A program made the position numbers and the translations under genes. A stretch of 64,000 nt of DNA from Spirochaetes bacterium GWE1_32_154 (GTDB lineage: Bacteria > Spirochaetota > GWE2-31-10), in NCBI GenBank assembly GCA_001829315.1, contig MIAY01000028.1, positions 39,038-103,037 of the forward strand, in the 5' to 3' direction. Numbering within the stretch: position 1 is the first letter of the stretch; each line of letters begins with the position of its first letter. Shown in pieces: positions 17,201 through 26,941 of the stretch. The notes under the pieces are model-generated. The model did no database searches and was not told the DNA's origin. It saw only the letters and a program-made list of their open reading frames with translations.

Positions 17201-19729
17201 AACGGATATCCTGATGGAAGTTATACACTCTATGCTGAAGTTACAGACACTCTTGATACGGTAGTTTCAGGAGGTGATAAGAATATTTATATTGATAATA
17301 CAAAACCAACTGTAAGTATAACCTATCAGTCAATGGGAGAAACGCCATCTTCAGATCCATATTCGATCACTGCGTTTACCGCATATCTCGGTATGACTGT
17401 ATCAGTAACTGATAATGCAAGTCTTATGGGTGATACTCCAAAGATTAAAGTTGGTACGACATTCGAGGGGAGCGAAGTATTAGCAGATACGTTTGTAACT
17501 CCGATTATGAATGGTGCTGCAGAATATAGCGCAAAATATCATAACTGGATTGACTTGTTTGAAGTTCTTGGAGGTACTTACAGTGCTACCGGTACTCTAC
17601 ATATTACGGTTGAAACGAAAGATGCTGCCGGAAACATAGAAACTTCTGCTTTTACAATCAATAAAGGAACACTTCCCGTTGGTTTATTTACTCCGGCTGC
17701 TGAATCATGGTTTAAGCCGGTATCAGGTAAAATTTCAATTCCTGGTACAACAAGTGGCGCAACCCGTGCTTTTGTCAAAATTGGTAACACCGGTGAAACT
17801 GAAACTGTAATCTCTTCAAATGCTTTTACCGCTGTTTTTAATGAAAGTGATTTTGAGATTGATGGTCGTTATTTGATTAAACTAAGAGTCACTAATAATG
17901 GTGATCAGAATATCGTAAGCCGTTATTTTAATATTGATAAAACCGCTCCGGTTCTAACTATTACCGGCATAACAGCCGCATCTGCTACCGGTAATGCTGA
18001 TGGTGACCGTTTATCGGGACTGGTTACTATAAAAGGGACATACACCGATAACTTTGCAGATGAACTTACAGCAACAACAGATGCAGCAATAAAATTAACT
18101 ATTGGAAGTACGTCGAATTTCTCTCCAACACGAATTACCCGTGGATACTCCGGTACTCCATGGCAATGGGAGTATGACTGGAATACTGAAGCAGATAGTT
18201 TAGTGACGAGAACAGGAGTGTCTGTTTCTGCTTCGGCTGTTGACAAAGCAGGTAACTTCGTAGCAGTAACCAAGGGAACTAATGTCAGTGTTGTACCGTA
18301 TATCACATCGATTGCAGCAACAAACGGAACAGATCTTGTTACCGAAGTCCGCTATCACAACGGTACGTTATGGGGTAATCACAAGAGTTACAAAAAATAT
18401 GCGGTTCATAGCGGTAAATCGATAAATATTAATGGATTTAATCTCAAACAAGGTACACTGGTTCCCGGTGTAACTCTCGGTGGGACAGCAATTGTACTTA
18501 CAGGAAGCACTATTCATACTTTATCAACTACAGGTACTACAAAATCAGGTGATCTTGTGGTAACGGTAAATAGTATAGCGTCAGACCCCGTGAATATCAA
18601 TTCATGGACATTCAGTCTACTCGGTAGAAGTGGCACGAACCGTACCGATACGCTGGATGCGGAGAATTATGATATGGAACTTTCATCAACAGATAAGGTT
18701 ATTGCTGTGTATGCGAGGAATCACAAAGTATCGACAGATTATACAGCGTTTGACTATTCGGCATTTATTTTCTGGGAAGGACAAACAACTGTTGCCAGCA
18801 GGTTTTTTGGAGAAATTGATCCTGTTTTCTACGCATCTCTTGCGCGAAAAGACGATAGTACTATTTTTGCAACATCAACGTATGATGAGTGGTCAGGTAC
18901 CGCTATCTTTACAAAAATAGTAAAAATAAACACTCTTCCTAATTATGATATATACACTGCAGAAGCATCAAATAAAAGCTTTACAAATAAACGCGCATCT
19001 ATGGTTCATAATGGTAACGGCAGACTTTTTGTTGCTTATCATGATGATGATTCAAGAGAAGCATCTCCGGTTCCTGAACTTACATTTATTTCTGTTGAGG
19101 ATACAAACCCTACAGGAAATGTAACGCGAATTGATGACGACGGTTTTTACAGAGACCTTGTCAGTCTTAACAAGATTCCTGTTATGGTGTATTATAAAAA
19201 CACAAATAAAACACTTAATATAGCGAAGGGTACTTCTGAAACGGCGACTACTTTTACAATAAACACATTATTATCGAGTAATGGAGGTACGTATTGTAAA
19301 ATAACACCGATAGGGACTACAGAACTTCATCTTATTTATCAGGATACTACCAGTAATCTTGTATATCAAAGACTCTCAGGTACTAATTTGAATACTATGA
19401 GTTCCGCTATCACTCTCGAATCCGGAACTACTGTAATTAACGGTGTACAAGAGGGAATCACCGGGTTTAACACGAGTATTGACTTAAACTCTACCGGCGT
19501 TCCTTTTATTTCTTATATGAATAATTCGCGGCTTGAAACACGGGAAGCTCTAAGATTTGCTCGATCGTCAGCTCCAGCTCCAACCGGGCAGAGTCAGTGG
19601 GAATATATGATTGTTCCTTCACCGAAAGCAGTGAACGACGGAAACACCATTATTAAGATGGATTCGAATAATAACCCGGTCATTATGTACAAAGCGGATA
19701 ACTGCTTGTACATTGCACGATTACTTTAG
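14249..19729 (+). CDS. Giant Ig-repeat surface lipoprotein A
   Basis: An 1826-residue lipoprotein; the signal peptide ends in FILSC, with the lipidated Cys at residue 20. Ig-like units of about 90-110 residues fill roughly residues 30-1345, with the same D-x-x-x-P, GSADDN and DxAGN landmarks as the upstream protein. Near 1345 the sequence VPYITSI opens a different tail: an IPT/TIG-like module (NGFNL) around 1390-1450, then repeated strands with DLNSTGVPFISY- and MDSNNNPVIMY-type motifs suggesting a beta-propeller. AAGGAG precedes the ATG. The stop lies ten bases before its paralog, so the two are co-transcribed. Ligand unknown. Confidence 0.75.
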   Translation: MNKRFFSHFTVLLFFFILSCTNNPFIGIGNDKDVEYPKINIQTPLNSDYVGRYFNIKGIVSDDKGISRVEVSSPGFPTIVYPTGGVINIPVDAITLPDGPIKLTIAAFDTSGKRSGLDLSLTLDKVGPAISLFQPENIDSRKLVGKINFIGSASDDTGLNHLSSQNRFVIYKRGGSPDNTSDIIFIEHLTNSPFQVMDLFDTMSESHVAGLYTLRITYEDILGNIGERFWDIETIKGDDKTRLFIQSPVNNSAVGRLLTLSGYATNDFAAIDSVLFKIYKQSDPAQIIYTKTLDTDYAFSEILDLQTIGLTTARYVLYSIATDTNGNTSNEVSTVFDFDNTLPVFTIQDVSSDPAGITPSGSSIINGSFGITLQVVTPSPTAVQYKLMQNGVEKVGYSTATEIPAVSGMKYELVSIPDTLLADGSVTLYAKVTKGEKSLELNRIFYFDKTLPDIEILSHRENQSVNGSVSMSGSADDNLGLEKVEIKLPGSEEWITVTGTSLWSYVVADDTLIPVESIYNVVKPDVIDKVFTVKATDKAGNEKEQAITLKIDPGMDDPVVSILMPETDGNKVSGMLSVIGTIDDDDYPVKDMSAVMRLYKVSDNSLVSGYSITFDKTINGFPNIAGNINTEDLDDMTMYRIELSGSAWKNKTSDVQTRTFQVDKNTPVIEFDGDSSANESYLTSPICLKGKIRDKGQLAASESLMLSFVVRDGSTKSYPVSLTPSVAVGDYNVWVFNVTLNANGTHSGFVTPPLPADVSWGNDEYGNNSRTFTLRATDETALAGYNFVKVNLDNNIPEVNFTSPANGYVHRDTSNIDLSFSVDDVPVAGKEYSLNFNENIRIELYESGSLLSVIKDYNSGDNFSLTNANTYSMPQALAQSNAYQLRMFVKDNAGNVKLTPATLDFKKNSEPPLINSLTVPLLPYHKGTFSIDVIGEDRGSLADANGVDKIELFIRNSGGTVTKLYTGTYPGNSLTETLSYSFNSNGYPDGSYTLYAEVTDTLDTVVSGGDKNIYIDNTKPTVSITYQSMGETPSSDPYSITAFTAYLGMTVSVTDNASLMGDTPKIKVGTTFEGSEVLADTFVTPIMNGAAEYSAKYHNWIDLFEVLGGTYSATGTLHITVETKDAAGNIETSAFTINKGTLPVGLFTPAAESWFKPVSGKISIPGTTSGATRAFVKIGNTGETETVISSNAFTAVFNESDFEIDGRYLIKLRVTNNGDQNIVSRYFNIDKTAPVLTITGITAASATGNADGDRLSGLVTIKGTYTDNFADELTATTDAAIKLTIGSTSNFSPTRITRGYSGTPWQWEYDWNTEADSLVTRTGVSVSASAVDKAGNFVAVTKGTNVSVVPYITSIAATNGTDLVTEVRYHNGTLWGNHKSYKKYAVHSGKSININGFNLKQGTLVPGVTLGGTAIVLTGSTIHTLSTTGTTKSGDLVVTVNSIASDPVNINSWTFSLLGRSGTNRTDTLDAENYDMELSSTDKVIAVYARNHKVSTDYTAFDYSAFIFWEGQTTVASRFFGEIDPVFYASLARKDDSTIFATSTYDEWSGTAIFTKIVKINTLPNYDIYTAEASNKSFTNKRASMVHNGNGRLFVAYHDDDSREASPVPELTFISVEDTNPTGNVTRIDDDGFYRDLVSLNKIPVMVYYKNTNKTLNIAKGTSETATTFTINTLLSSNGGTYCKITPIGTTELHLIYQDTTSNLVYQRLSGTNLNTMSSAITLESGTTVINGVQEGITGFNTSIDLNSTGVPFISYMNNSRLETREALRFARSSAPAPTGQSQWEYMIVPSPKAVNDGNTIIKMDSNNNPVIMYKADNCLYIARLL

Positions 19730-19739
19730 GGGGGGCGTA

Positions 19740-22700
19740 ATGAAAAAAAATATATATATAGTGACAATATTGATATTTATACTATCTTGTACCAACACTT
19801 CTAATCTCTTTGTCGGTGCTGGAAAAGCACCTGATATAAACAAACCTTCTATAGAAATCATAGAGCCGTCTGGAAATAAGGCTGTAAAAGGTTTGGTTAC
19901 CATTACAGGCAAGGCAATAGATGATCTGGGAGCTGATAGTGTAGAGTTCTATCATGTTCAATCCGAAGCTTCGGGAACTGTTGATGTGCTTATCGGAACT
20001 GTAAAAGTGAAAAACGAACAGTTTTCATATACGCTTGACACAACAGTTTTTGAAGACGGTGCAAATTTATTTAAAGCAAAAGTCATTGAAATTGATAAAG
20101 CGGGGAAATTTGCATTTACGAATATTACATTGATACTCGATAACTACGGACCTTTTGTTATAATTAACCAACCGGAAGAGAATAAAGCATCTTCACCAAT
20201 ATATTCAATATTTACCGCATCGATTCTTCCTGTTGATTATGAAGAAAATTCTATTACAGGAATCGACTGGAAAATAGCATCGGATGCAAATCCTGAACAT
20301 GAAATTTCCGGCAGTGTTGATTATAGTATAACACCTCTTACGACAAATGAAAGTCTTTCATTTCAGATAGATCCTTTCGGATTACTAAAAATAGCTGATT
20401 TTGAACCTGGATTTTGCACACTTTCAATACGGTGTAAAAATCAGAATGATGCATATTCAAGAGAATATGCAGTTAAGAAAATTTACATTGACTTCGGAGA
20501 TTCAATTCCTCGTATATTTATTACTACTCCGACTAGCAAAGATGAAAACGTGCCGACTAATACCGGATCATCTATCATTATAACAGGTCTTGCGAAAGAT
20601 GACAGCTCAGTTGAACTTGTAGAATTTGAATGGGGGGCGATAAATGGCAATATGTCAGTGATTATACTTCCGGTGAGTGAATCCGGGGTGGTGACATCAT
20701 ATTCTATATCGCAACAAATTACTGATCTTGAAAATGGTGATTATAAAATTAGAGCAAGAATAACGGATGATTTACAAAATATTTCTGATTGGACAGATTT
20801 TTACTATTTTAGAGCTGATAGTAATTATCCGAGTATTAAAATCACTTCTCCTGCTCAGGGTAGCTGGGTAAATGGTGATGTTGATGTGACCGGTACAGTA
20901 GGAATCGGCCTAGGCAGTATAATATCAGAAATTAGCTATAAAATTGAAGGTGAAACTGTTTGGACTACTTTGAGTAAACCAAATTCTTCTTCTGCTTCTT
21001 TTACGCTCCCTGTTAAGGCGGAAACATATCCTCTTGGTGGTGAAATTAAAGTGTATCTTCGAGGATATAAAGATGCGGATAATTTTACCGAAGGTTCTGT
21101 TTTATTTAATATGGATAATAGAATTCCAGATTTAATTATGAATAGTCCGGTTGAAGGCGCACTACAGCTTAATCAGAAAATATTGATTCAAGGGACTGCC
21201 TCAGACCTTGTTGGAGACGGAGTCGATCCGGGTATAATCAAAGATATTCGCATATCAATCAGTGGCACTTCGATTGAAGATGAATTGGTAAATGGAATTT
21301 CGAGTTTTCAATATGAATTTGATTCTTTTGCAAATAATATTGGTTTAACCGGAAATCAGGATGTTTCTGTTACGTTGAAGGCTGAAGATCAGGCAGGCAA
21401 TAGCTCAATTGTTTTAAGAAACCTTACTATCAATCAGCTTACGGACATACCTGTGGTTACAGTTGATAATTTATCTGCCGGCGACAAAAAATATGGTATT
21501 TTTACAGTTCTTGGAACAGCAACAGATGATGATGCTATTAAAGATGTTGAGGTGCAGATCGATGATACCGGATGGCAAAAAGCTTCGGGTTCAACGAACT
21601 GGTCGTTTAAAATAGATGGTTCACAGCTCAGTATTGGTGATCATACATTATATTACCGTACGCGTGATATTTATAATATAAATTCTGAATATGATCCGGG
21701 TAGTGTAGTTGGCTATCCTCGTATTAAGTCTGTACTATTTGAGATTGATCCGGATGTGCCTGTAATTGAATTTAATAGCCTGTATAATGCTGCATTTAAT
21801 AATGATGCTGTTTTTTCAGGGACGATAAGTAAGTCAAGCGGTGGTTTTATAAAGAGTGCTGAAATAAAGATTGCAGGTACTTTAGCCACTAAGAACTGGA
21901 CAGCGTTGTCAGGTTCTGAAGTGACAGATTTGAATACTAATAATGCTACTTTTGCCTATCCGATATCTGTTGATGAATTTGGAGACGGTCAGATAAGAGT
22001 TTATATGCGGGCTATGGATGATATGGATAAAATTACTGAACAGGAAACAATAATCTTTATGGATTCAAAATCTCTCACAGGTTCATTATCTGCACCGGCA
22101 TCAAATTATGAAGTGACAGGAAATAATCTGACAATTACCGGGTCAATTCTTGATGATGAACCGAGTTCGGGAGTTATAGCATCGAATGTTAAGATTTATG
22201 CAATTAATACAACGGACTCTAATACTCGTACAGATATAGTTGATGGAACAGCAGTAAAAATTACGACAGCATTAAGTAATTTTAGTTTTGTATGGAATAT
22301 TCCTGCATCACAAAAGGACGGTGTATATGATATTTATCTTGATGCAACTGATAGAGCCGGTAATGGTTTTAGCGTTGGTGTAAAAAAAGTTACGGGCATA
22401 CGTCTGGCACGGTATAAATCAGAAATTATTGATGTTTTCGTAAACAGGACCGCATTAACAAATAACACTTATATACGTCAAACTTGTGAATTTAAAGGAA
22501 CTCTTCGTGATGAAAATCCGAATGACAAGGTGAGCGGTGTTAAGAGCATATACATATATCAGAGTGCTGATGCTGTTTATAATTCCGGAGATACACTTCT
22601 TGGTTTTTTAGTTTTCAGTGGCACAGAGACAATGGAATCATTTGTGATAAATGCGTCTATTACAAGTACAAGTTCTTATATTATTCTCAGAGCTTCAGAC

Positions 22701-25343
22701 ATTATCGGAGGAGTTACTGAAACAGTATATCAGGTTATTGTTGATTATACACCGCCAACACCGGATTTTACCTATTCATCTGTCGGTCATGACGGGGTAG
22801 ATGTCACAATTGCAACTGCAACAGGTTATAGTGATTCATTCTGGATAAAACTTGGTGCAACAGATACAATTGACGGTACAGCTTCCGGTAATATGGATGG
22901 CAGCACAATACAGGCAGGACTTGGAACAACATCAGGTGATACCTCGATAATTGGTAATAAAATATATACAGTTAATAGTTACTTAAAGGCTGATCTAAAA
23001 GGCAAAACAGGGATTATTTATCTTAATTATTCACTTTATGATAAAGCCGGTAATGTAACAAACGACAGTCTTCCAATTAACGCTGCAACCGGTAAACCAA
23101 CACTGGCAGTTCCGGGTTTGTCAGGATCATGGATTAATTCGATAACTATTCCGACAACAGGAAGTACAGGGACAGTTAAGTATTCTGCGGTAGATTTTGA
23201 TGGCGAAATTAATGAGTTATCGGGTTCGCTCACTTCTGTTGCAGGTGGAAATATAAATATTGGCGGAACGTCTAATGGAGATCACACGATTACTGTTATT
23301 TCTACTGATGCACAAAGTCGAAATATCTATGAAAAGTATTCGTTTACTCTTGATACAGTGAGTCCTGTTATTTCATCATTCACAGTAACCGAAGATGATG
23401 GAGCGGTAAATGGGCGGGTGGACGGAGCAAATTTGTCCGGTAGAATAACATTTAGTGCAGTAGTCAGTGACAATGAAATGGCAAGACTTAACACGACTGA
23501 CCTTTTGTTTAAAGTTAAAATCGGAGCCGGAGCTGTTACTGATATAACTGCATTATCAACAGTGGTTAAAAATTCTGATAATTCATTTAGCTGGAGCTGG
23601 GAGTATGATACCCAGACGTATGTTGATAAAGTCGGTAGTGGAATAGATTTTGTGTTTACTGTTACGGATAAGGCGGGTAATCAGTCGTTAGATAATAATC
23701 ATACATATAATATCGTACCATATATACGAAGTATTACTGAAGTAACCGGTAAAATTGTTGCGGTGAAACGATGGGATAGCACTACAAGTACCTGGAGAAA
23801 CACCTTGTATGACGAAATGTACTCATACAGAATAAATGGAACAAACTCCATTACGCTTAACGGGTTTAACTTAAACGCAGCAGGTAATGAAACAGTGTCG
23901 TTTTCCGGTGGTGCCAAATCATGGACTGTCGCAGGAATATCAGACAACACACTCAGTTTTGACCTGACTGGTCAAGGTTCAGATATTACCTATGGTAATC
24001 TTACTGTTGCAACGGGTGGTATTACTTCAAATGCGAAGAAAATCTATGTGTTTAATAACTATGCGGCACCGGCTGATTTCTCGAACATTGCCGAGGCCGA
24101 CATGGTTGTTAAGGATGATGATAATGCACTTGTTGTGTATCAGAAACATTTTTCGGAAGGATCAGGAGCCTATCGTTTGTGGGAAACTAATGAAAACACT
24201 TTTCTCCCAAATACAACAATTGATAACGCATTTTATATTGGCAATTATATAGCAAAAGCGTACAACCGTATGTGGTTTGTGCATCTTGCAAAAGATCGAG
24301 GAGCAACATTCGATGCGACTGACGGTAAATATTACCTGTTTAATGATGACTCAGAAATGAATGCTAATACAAAAGGTTTACAGCTTACAGGTAATTTTGG
24401 CGGTTGGGAAACTCTCCCAAACCGAACAGGAAGCGGATATATTTATCAGCCGACTAACGACTGGAATTTTAATCAGACAGGTTCTGTTGTAGGAAATAAT
24501 ACTGATGAAAGACGGTATGGCAACCGATGGCGAATGTCTATGCCGAATGATGACAATCGTGATGGAATAGGTGATGGTGGTGCACTTGAAGATTATTCTG
24601 TTTCATGGGCAGATATGTACGCATACAATAACAATGTTCATGTCGTGTGGTACTCGGAACTTGATAAGAAAACTTATTATCGTATGATAGTGAATGCAGT
24701 AAATAATTCTCTTAAATACCCCACAACCGGTGCCGTCGATCTAGGATTATCCGGGAAAAGTTATCCTGCGATAACAATTACAAGTGGTGGCTTTCCTGTA
24801 ATTACTGCGTATGATGAAACAGCAGGTGCACTGAAAGTTTTTACCGGGAATGCTGTTCAAGCCTCATCATTTGCAAATGTTACGGTCGAATCCGGCACAT
24901 TCGCCTATCCGAAAATCAGTTGCATCGAATCAGGCGGAAACTACCACCTGTTCTACCAGGACACTAATAATGGTCAGTTGAAATATGCGTATGCTGTCAC
25001 GGTAGCAGGACTTAACACTGCAACCAAGGTTGTTCTCGACAGTGAAGGTGTACCGGGAAATTATAACGACATCCGGGTTGTTGATAATAAACCGGCAGTT
25101 ACCTACATTGCCAGAGGTTATTTAAATACCGGTAACGCAGTTCGTGTTACACGCTACACAGGAAGCGGTACAACTGCTACTGATTACAACACCAAAGCAA
25201 ACTGGGAAATTGTAACACTTCCTTGTGAACGCAATATTACCGAAAATAAAGTCCGCGGATATGTGGTTGGCACTGGAGCAACTGCATGGTATTACGGTTT
25301 TGCAAAATCCGACAGGCCGGAATTTTTCAGGGAAAAGAAATAG
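19740..25343 (+). CDS. Giant Ig-repeat surface lipoprotein B
   Basis: An 1867-residue lipoprotein. An in-frame ATG exists at 19713, but the start at 19740 behind a GGGGGG ribosome-binding site gives a proper signal peptide ending in FILSC. Ig-like repeats fill about residues 35-1320. The tail starting at VPYIRSI, then NGFNLNAAG, parallels the tail of lipoprotein A, and propeller-like repeats (GGFPVITAYDE-type) end the protein. A G7 run at 19729-19735 joins the preceding stop codon to the ribosome-binding site. Base composition becomes more G+C-rich toward the 3' end. Tandem duplication followed by divergence is the likeliest origin. Confidence 0.75.
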   Translation: MKKNIYIVTILIFILSCTNTSNLFVGAGKAPDINKPSIEIIEPSGNKAVKGLVTITGKAIDDLGADSVEFYHVQSEASGTVDVLIGTVKVKNEQFSYTLDTTVFEDGANLFKAKVIEIDKAGKFAFTNITLILDNYGPFVIINQPEENKASSPIYSIFTASILPVDYEENSITGIDWKIASDANPEHEISGSVDYSITPLTTNESLSFQIDPFGLLKIADFEPGFCTLSIRCKNQNDAYSREYAVKKIYIDFGDSIPRIFITTPTSKDENVPTNTGSSIIITGLAKDDSSVELVEFEWGAINGNMSVIILPVSESGVVTSYSISQQITDLENGDYKIRARITDDLQNISDWTDFYYFRADSNYPSIKITSPAQGSWVNGDVDVTGTVGIGLGSIISEISYKIEGETVWTTLSKPNSSSASFTLPVKAETYPLGGEIKVYLRGYKDADNFTEGSVLFNMDNRIPDLIMNSPVEGALQLNQKILIQGTASDLVGDGVDPGIIKDIRISISGTSIEDELVNGISSFQYEFDSFANNIGLTGNQDVSVTLKAEDQAGNSSIVLRNLTINQLTDIPVVTVDNLSAGDKKYGIFTVLGTATDDDAIKDVEVQIDDTGWQKASGSTNWSFKIDGSQLSIGDHTLYYRTRDIYNINSEYDPGSVVGYPRIKSVLFEIDPDVPVIEFNSLYNAAFNNDAVFSGTISKSSGGFIKSAEIKIAGTLATKNWTALSGSEVTDLNTNNATFAYPISVDEFGDGQIRVYMRAMDDMDKITEQETIIFMDSKSLTGSLSAPASNYEVTGNNLTITGSILDDEPSSGVIASNVKIYAINTTDSNTRTDIVDGTAVKITTALSNFSFVWNIPASQKDGVYDIYLDATDRAGNGFSVGVKKVTGIRLARYKSEIIDVFVNRTALTNNTYIRQTCEFKGTLRDENPNDKVSGVKSIYIYQSADAVYNSGDTLLGFLVFSGTETMESFVINASITSTSSYIILRASDIIGGVTETVYQVIVDYTPPTPDFTYSSVGHDGVDVTIATATGYSDSFWIKLGATDTIDGTASGNMDGSTIQAGLGTTSGDTSIIGNKIYTVNSYLKADLKGKTGIIYLNYSLYDKAGNVTNDSLPINAATGKPTLAVPGLSGSWINSITIPTTGSTGTVKYSAVDFDGEINELSGSLTSVAGGNINIGGTSNGDHTITVISTDAQSRNIYEKYSFTLDTVSPVISSFTVTEDDGAVNGRVDGANLSGRITFSAVVSDNEMARLNTTDLLFKVKIGAGAVTDITALSTVVKNSDNSFSWSWEYDTQTYVDKVGSGIDFVFTVTDKAGNQSLDNNHTYNIVPYIRSITEVTGKIVAVKRWDSTTSTWRNTLYDEMYSYRINGTNSITLNGFNLNAAGNETVSFSGGAKSWTVAGISDNTLSFDLTGQGSDITYGNLTVATGGITSNAKKIYVFNNYAAPADFSNIAEADMVVKDDDNALVVYQKHFSEGSGAYRLWETNENTFLPNTTIDNAFYIGNYIAKAYNRMWFVHLAKDRGATFDATDGKYYLFNDDSEMNANTKGLQLTGNFGGWETLPNRTGSGYIYQPTNDWNFNQTGSVVGNNTDERRYGNRWRMSMPNDDNRDGIGDGGALEDYSVSWADMYAYNNNVHVVWYSELDKKTYYRMIVNAVNNSLKYPTTGAVDLGLSGKSYPAITITSGGFPVITAYDETAGALKVFTGNAVQASSFANVTVESGTFAYPKISCIESGGNYHLFYQDTNNGQLKYAYAVTVAGLNTATKVVLDSEGVPGNYNDIRVVDNKPAVTYIARGYLNTGNAVRVTRYTGSGTTATDYNTKANWEIVTLPCERNITENKVRGYVVGTGATAWYYGFAKSDRPEFFREKK

Positions 25344-25360
25344 GCTATTGATTTTATAAG

Positions 25361-25392
25361 AAGAAGATGGTTAATAACCATCTTCTTTTTTT
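25361..25392 (+). terminator. Rho-independent terminator
   Basis: Perfect AAGAAGATGGTTA / TAACCATCTTCTT stem followed by T8, directly after the two-lipoprotein operon. Confidence 0.9.
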
Positions 25393-25470
25393 CATTAAAT
25401 GCTTTACTTAATGAGATTATTACAATATTATAAGGTAGAGATTACGACATGATATTTAACAGGTGGACGT

Positions 25471-26403
25471 ATGCGAACAAATTATCAAATAATCAATAAT
25501 AAATTAGTAGCTTGTTCAGAAAGTGAAGCAAAAATTATTGTATGTACCAGCCCCGATAAAGATACAATGAAATCACTCATTGATACCTATGATATAGACG
25601 AGCATACGCTCAATTCTGCTTTAGACCCTGATGAAGTCAGTCGATTTGAGTTTGAACCCGATCATTCGGTTGTTATTATTAAAAGCCCCAAAAACTATTC
25701 AAAAGGTGATAATTTAATATTTAAAGTTACTTCAATTGGAATGTTTATGTTTAAAGATAAATTACTTTTTGTAATACCTGAAGAGATTGAAATTTTTGAA
25801 GGCAGACAACCTGTTAAATTATTTACTTTAAAAGATGTTATGTTAAAAGTTTTGTATGGAACAATATCTCATTTTCTTGGACATTTACGAGTGATTGATA
25901 TGATCTCAGAGTCATTAGAAGATAAGATAAATGAAAGTATGGAAAATAAATTCTTAATCAATATGTTTAAAATCCAGAAAAGTCTTGTTTATTATATAAA
26001 TGGTATCAATTCAAATGCAATGTTATTTGATAAATTAAAGTTAAATGCAGCTAAAATTGGTTTTTTAACCGAAGATGTTGAATTTCTTGAAGATATCATT
26101 ATTGAAAATAATCAGTGCAGCAAACAGGCAAATATTTATTCAAATATTATCACAGGTCTTATGGAAACACGAGGGTCAATCGTTAACAATAATTTAAATA
26201 TGCTTATAAAAAGACTTACTATATTAAGTGTCGTATTTATGCCCCTCAATGTTATTGCAGGTGTTGGTGGTATGAGCGAATTCTCGGTTATAACCGGTGG
26301 TATCGATTGGAGAATTTCATATTCATTATTAGGTTTGTTTATGATAGGTGTATCAATTGGAACATACTTTTTATTACGATGGGTTCTTGAACGAAAAGTG
26401 TAG
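25471..26403 (+). CDS. CorA-family divalent metal transporter with variant GMS motif
   Basis: A 310-residue inner-membrane protein. A cytoplasmic alpha/beta region and long helix are followed by two C-terminal membrane segments at about 243-262 and 282-305. The preceding helix and MPLNVIAG match the CorA pore helix. At the place of the universal GMN signature it reads GGMSEF (near residue 265), so Asn is replaced by Ser. The family moves Mg2+, Co2+ or Zn2+; selectivity here is open. AGGTGG precedes the start, and a DtxR-type regulator begins 34 bases downstream. Confidence 0.8.
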   Translation: MRTNYQIINNKLVACSESEAKIIVCTSPDKDTMKSLIDTYDIDEHTLNSALDPDEVSRFEFEPDHSVVIIKSPKNYSKGDNLIFKVTSIGMFMFKDKLLFVIPEEIEIFEGRQPVKLFTLKDVMLKVLYGTISHFLGHLRVIDMISESLEDKINESMENKFLINMFKIQKSLVYYINGINSNAMLFDKLKLNAAKIGFLTEDVEFLEDIIIENNQCSKQANIYSNIITGLMETRGSIVNNNLNMLIKRLTILSVVFMPLNVIAGVGGMSEFSVITGGIDWRISYSLLGLFMIGVSIGTYFLLRWVLERKV

Positions 26404-26437
26404 TTATTTGTTATTTGTTGATATGAGGAGTTTAAAA

Positions 26438-26938
26438 TTGACACAGTCATTAACCGAATCTTTAGAAGATTATCTCGAAGCTATATATAATATTATTCAT
26501 GAAAAGAAAGGTGTCAGGGTAAAAGATATTTCAAATTATCTAACTGTTAAGAATTCCTCGGTTACTTCTGCATTAAAGAGTTTAGAAAAAGAAGGTTTTA
26601 TCAATTATGAGCCGTATGGGATTATTTCATTAACTGAAAAAGGTAATGAGTTATCAAAAAAAATCACTGAACGACATAAAATATTAAAATATTTTTTTAT
26701 GAATGTTTTGTTTATAGATAAAGAATTATCTGATCAGACTGCATGTAAAATAGAACATGGAATGCCCGAACCGGTATTTAAGAAATTTATTCAATTTATT
26801 AAATACATTTATTTAAATCATAAAAATAACCCTGAATGGTTTAACCGATTTAAAGATTTCTGCTCCAAAAATGAAATTGATGTCAATAGTGAAAGTGGTA
26901 TTGATGATTATTTTATTGACACCAATTTATTTCAGTGA
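26438..26938 (+). CDS. DtxR/MntR-family metal-dependent repressor
   Basis: The 166-residue protein has an N-terminal winged helix (SLEDYLEAIYNI, then VRVKDISNYLTVKNSSVTSA) and a C-terminal dimerisation domain with the metal-ligand segment CKIEHGMPEPV. It lacks the SH3-like third domain, as MntR does. The TTG at 26438 follows GAGGAG at the right distance; an ATG at 26423 overlaps that site and is less likely. It sits 34 bases after the CorA-like gene, so metal-responsive control of that transporter is a reasonable inference. It meets the opposing gene with a three-base gap. Confidence 0.85.
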   Translation: MTQSLTESLEDYLEAIYNIIHEKKGVRVKDISNYLTVKNSSVTSALKSLEKEGFINYEPYGIISLTEKGNELSKKITERHKILKYFFMNVLFIDKELSDQTACKIEHGMPEPVFKKFIQFIKYIYLNHKNNPEWFNRFKDFCSKNEIDVNSESGIDDYFIDTNLFQ

Positions 26939-26941
26939 TGT

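Noticed and set aside
7905..25343. Ig-repeat DNA as a CRISPR-like or tandem-repeat array
   Set aside because: The units are diverged at DNA level and about 270-330 bases long; the repetition is at protein level only.
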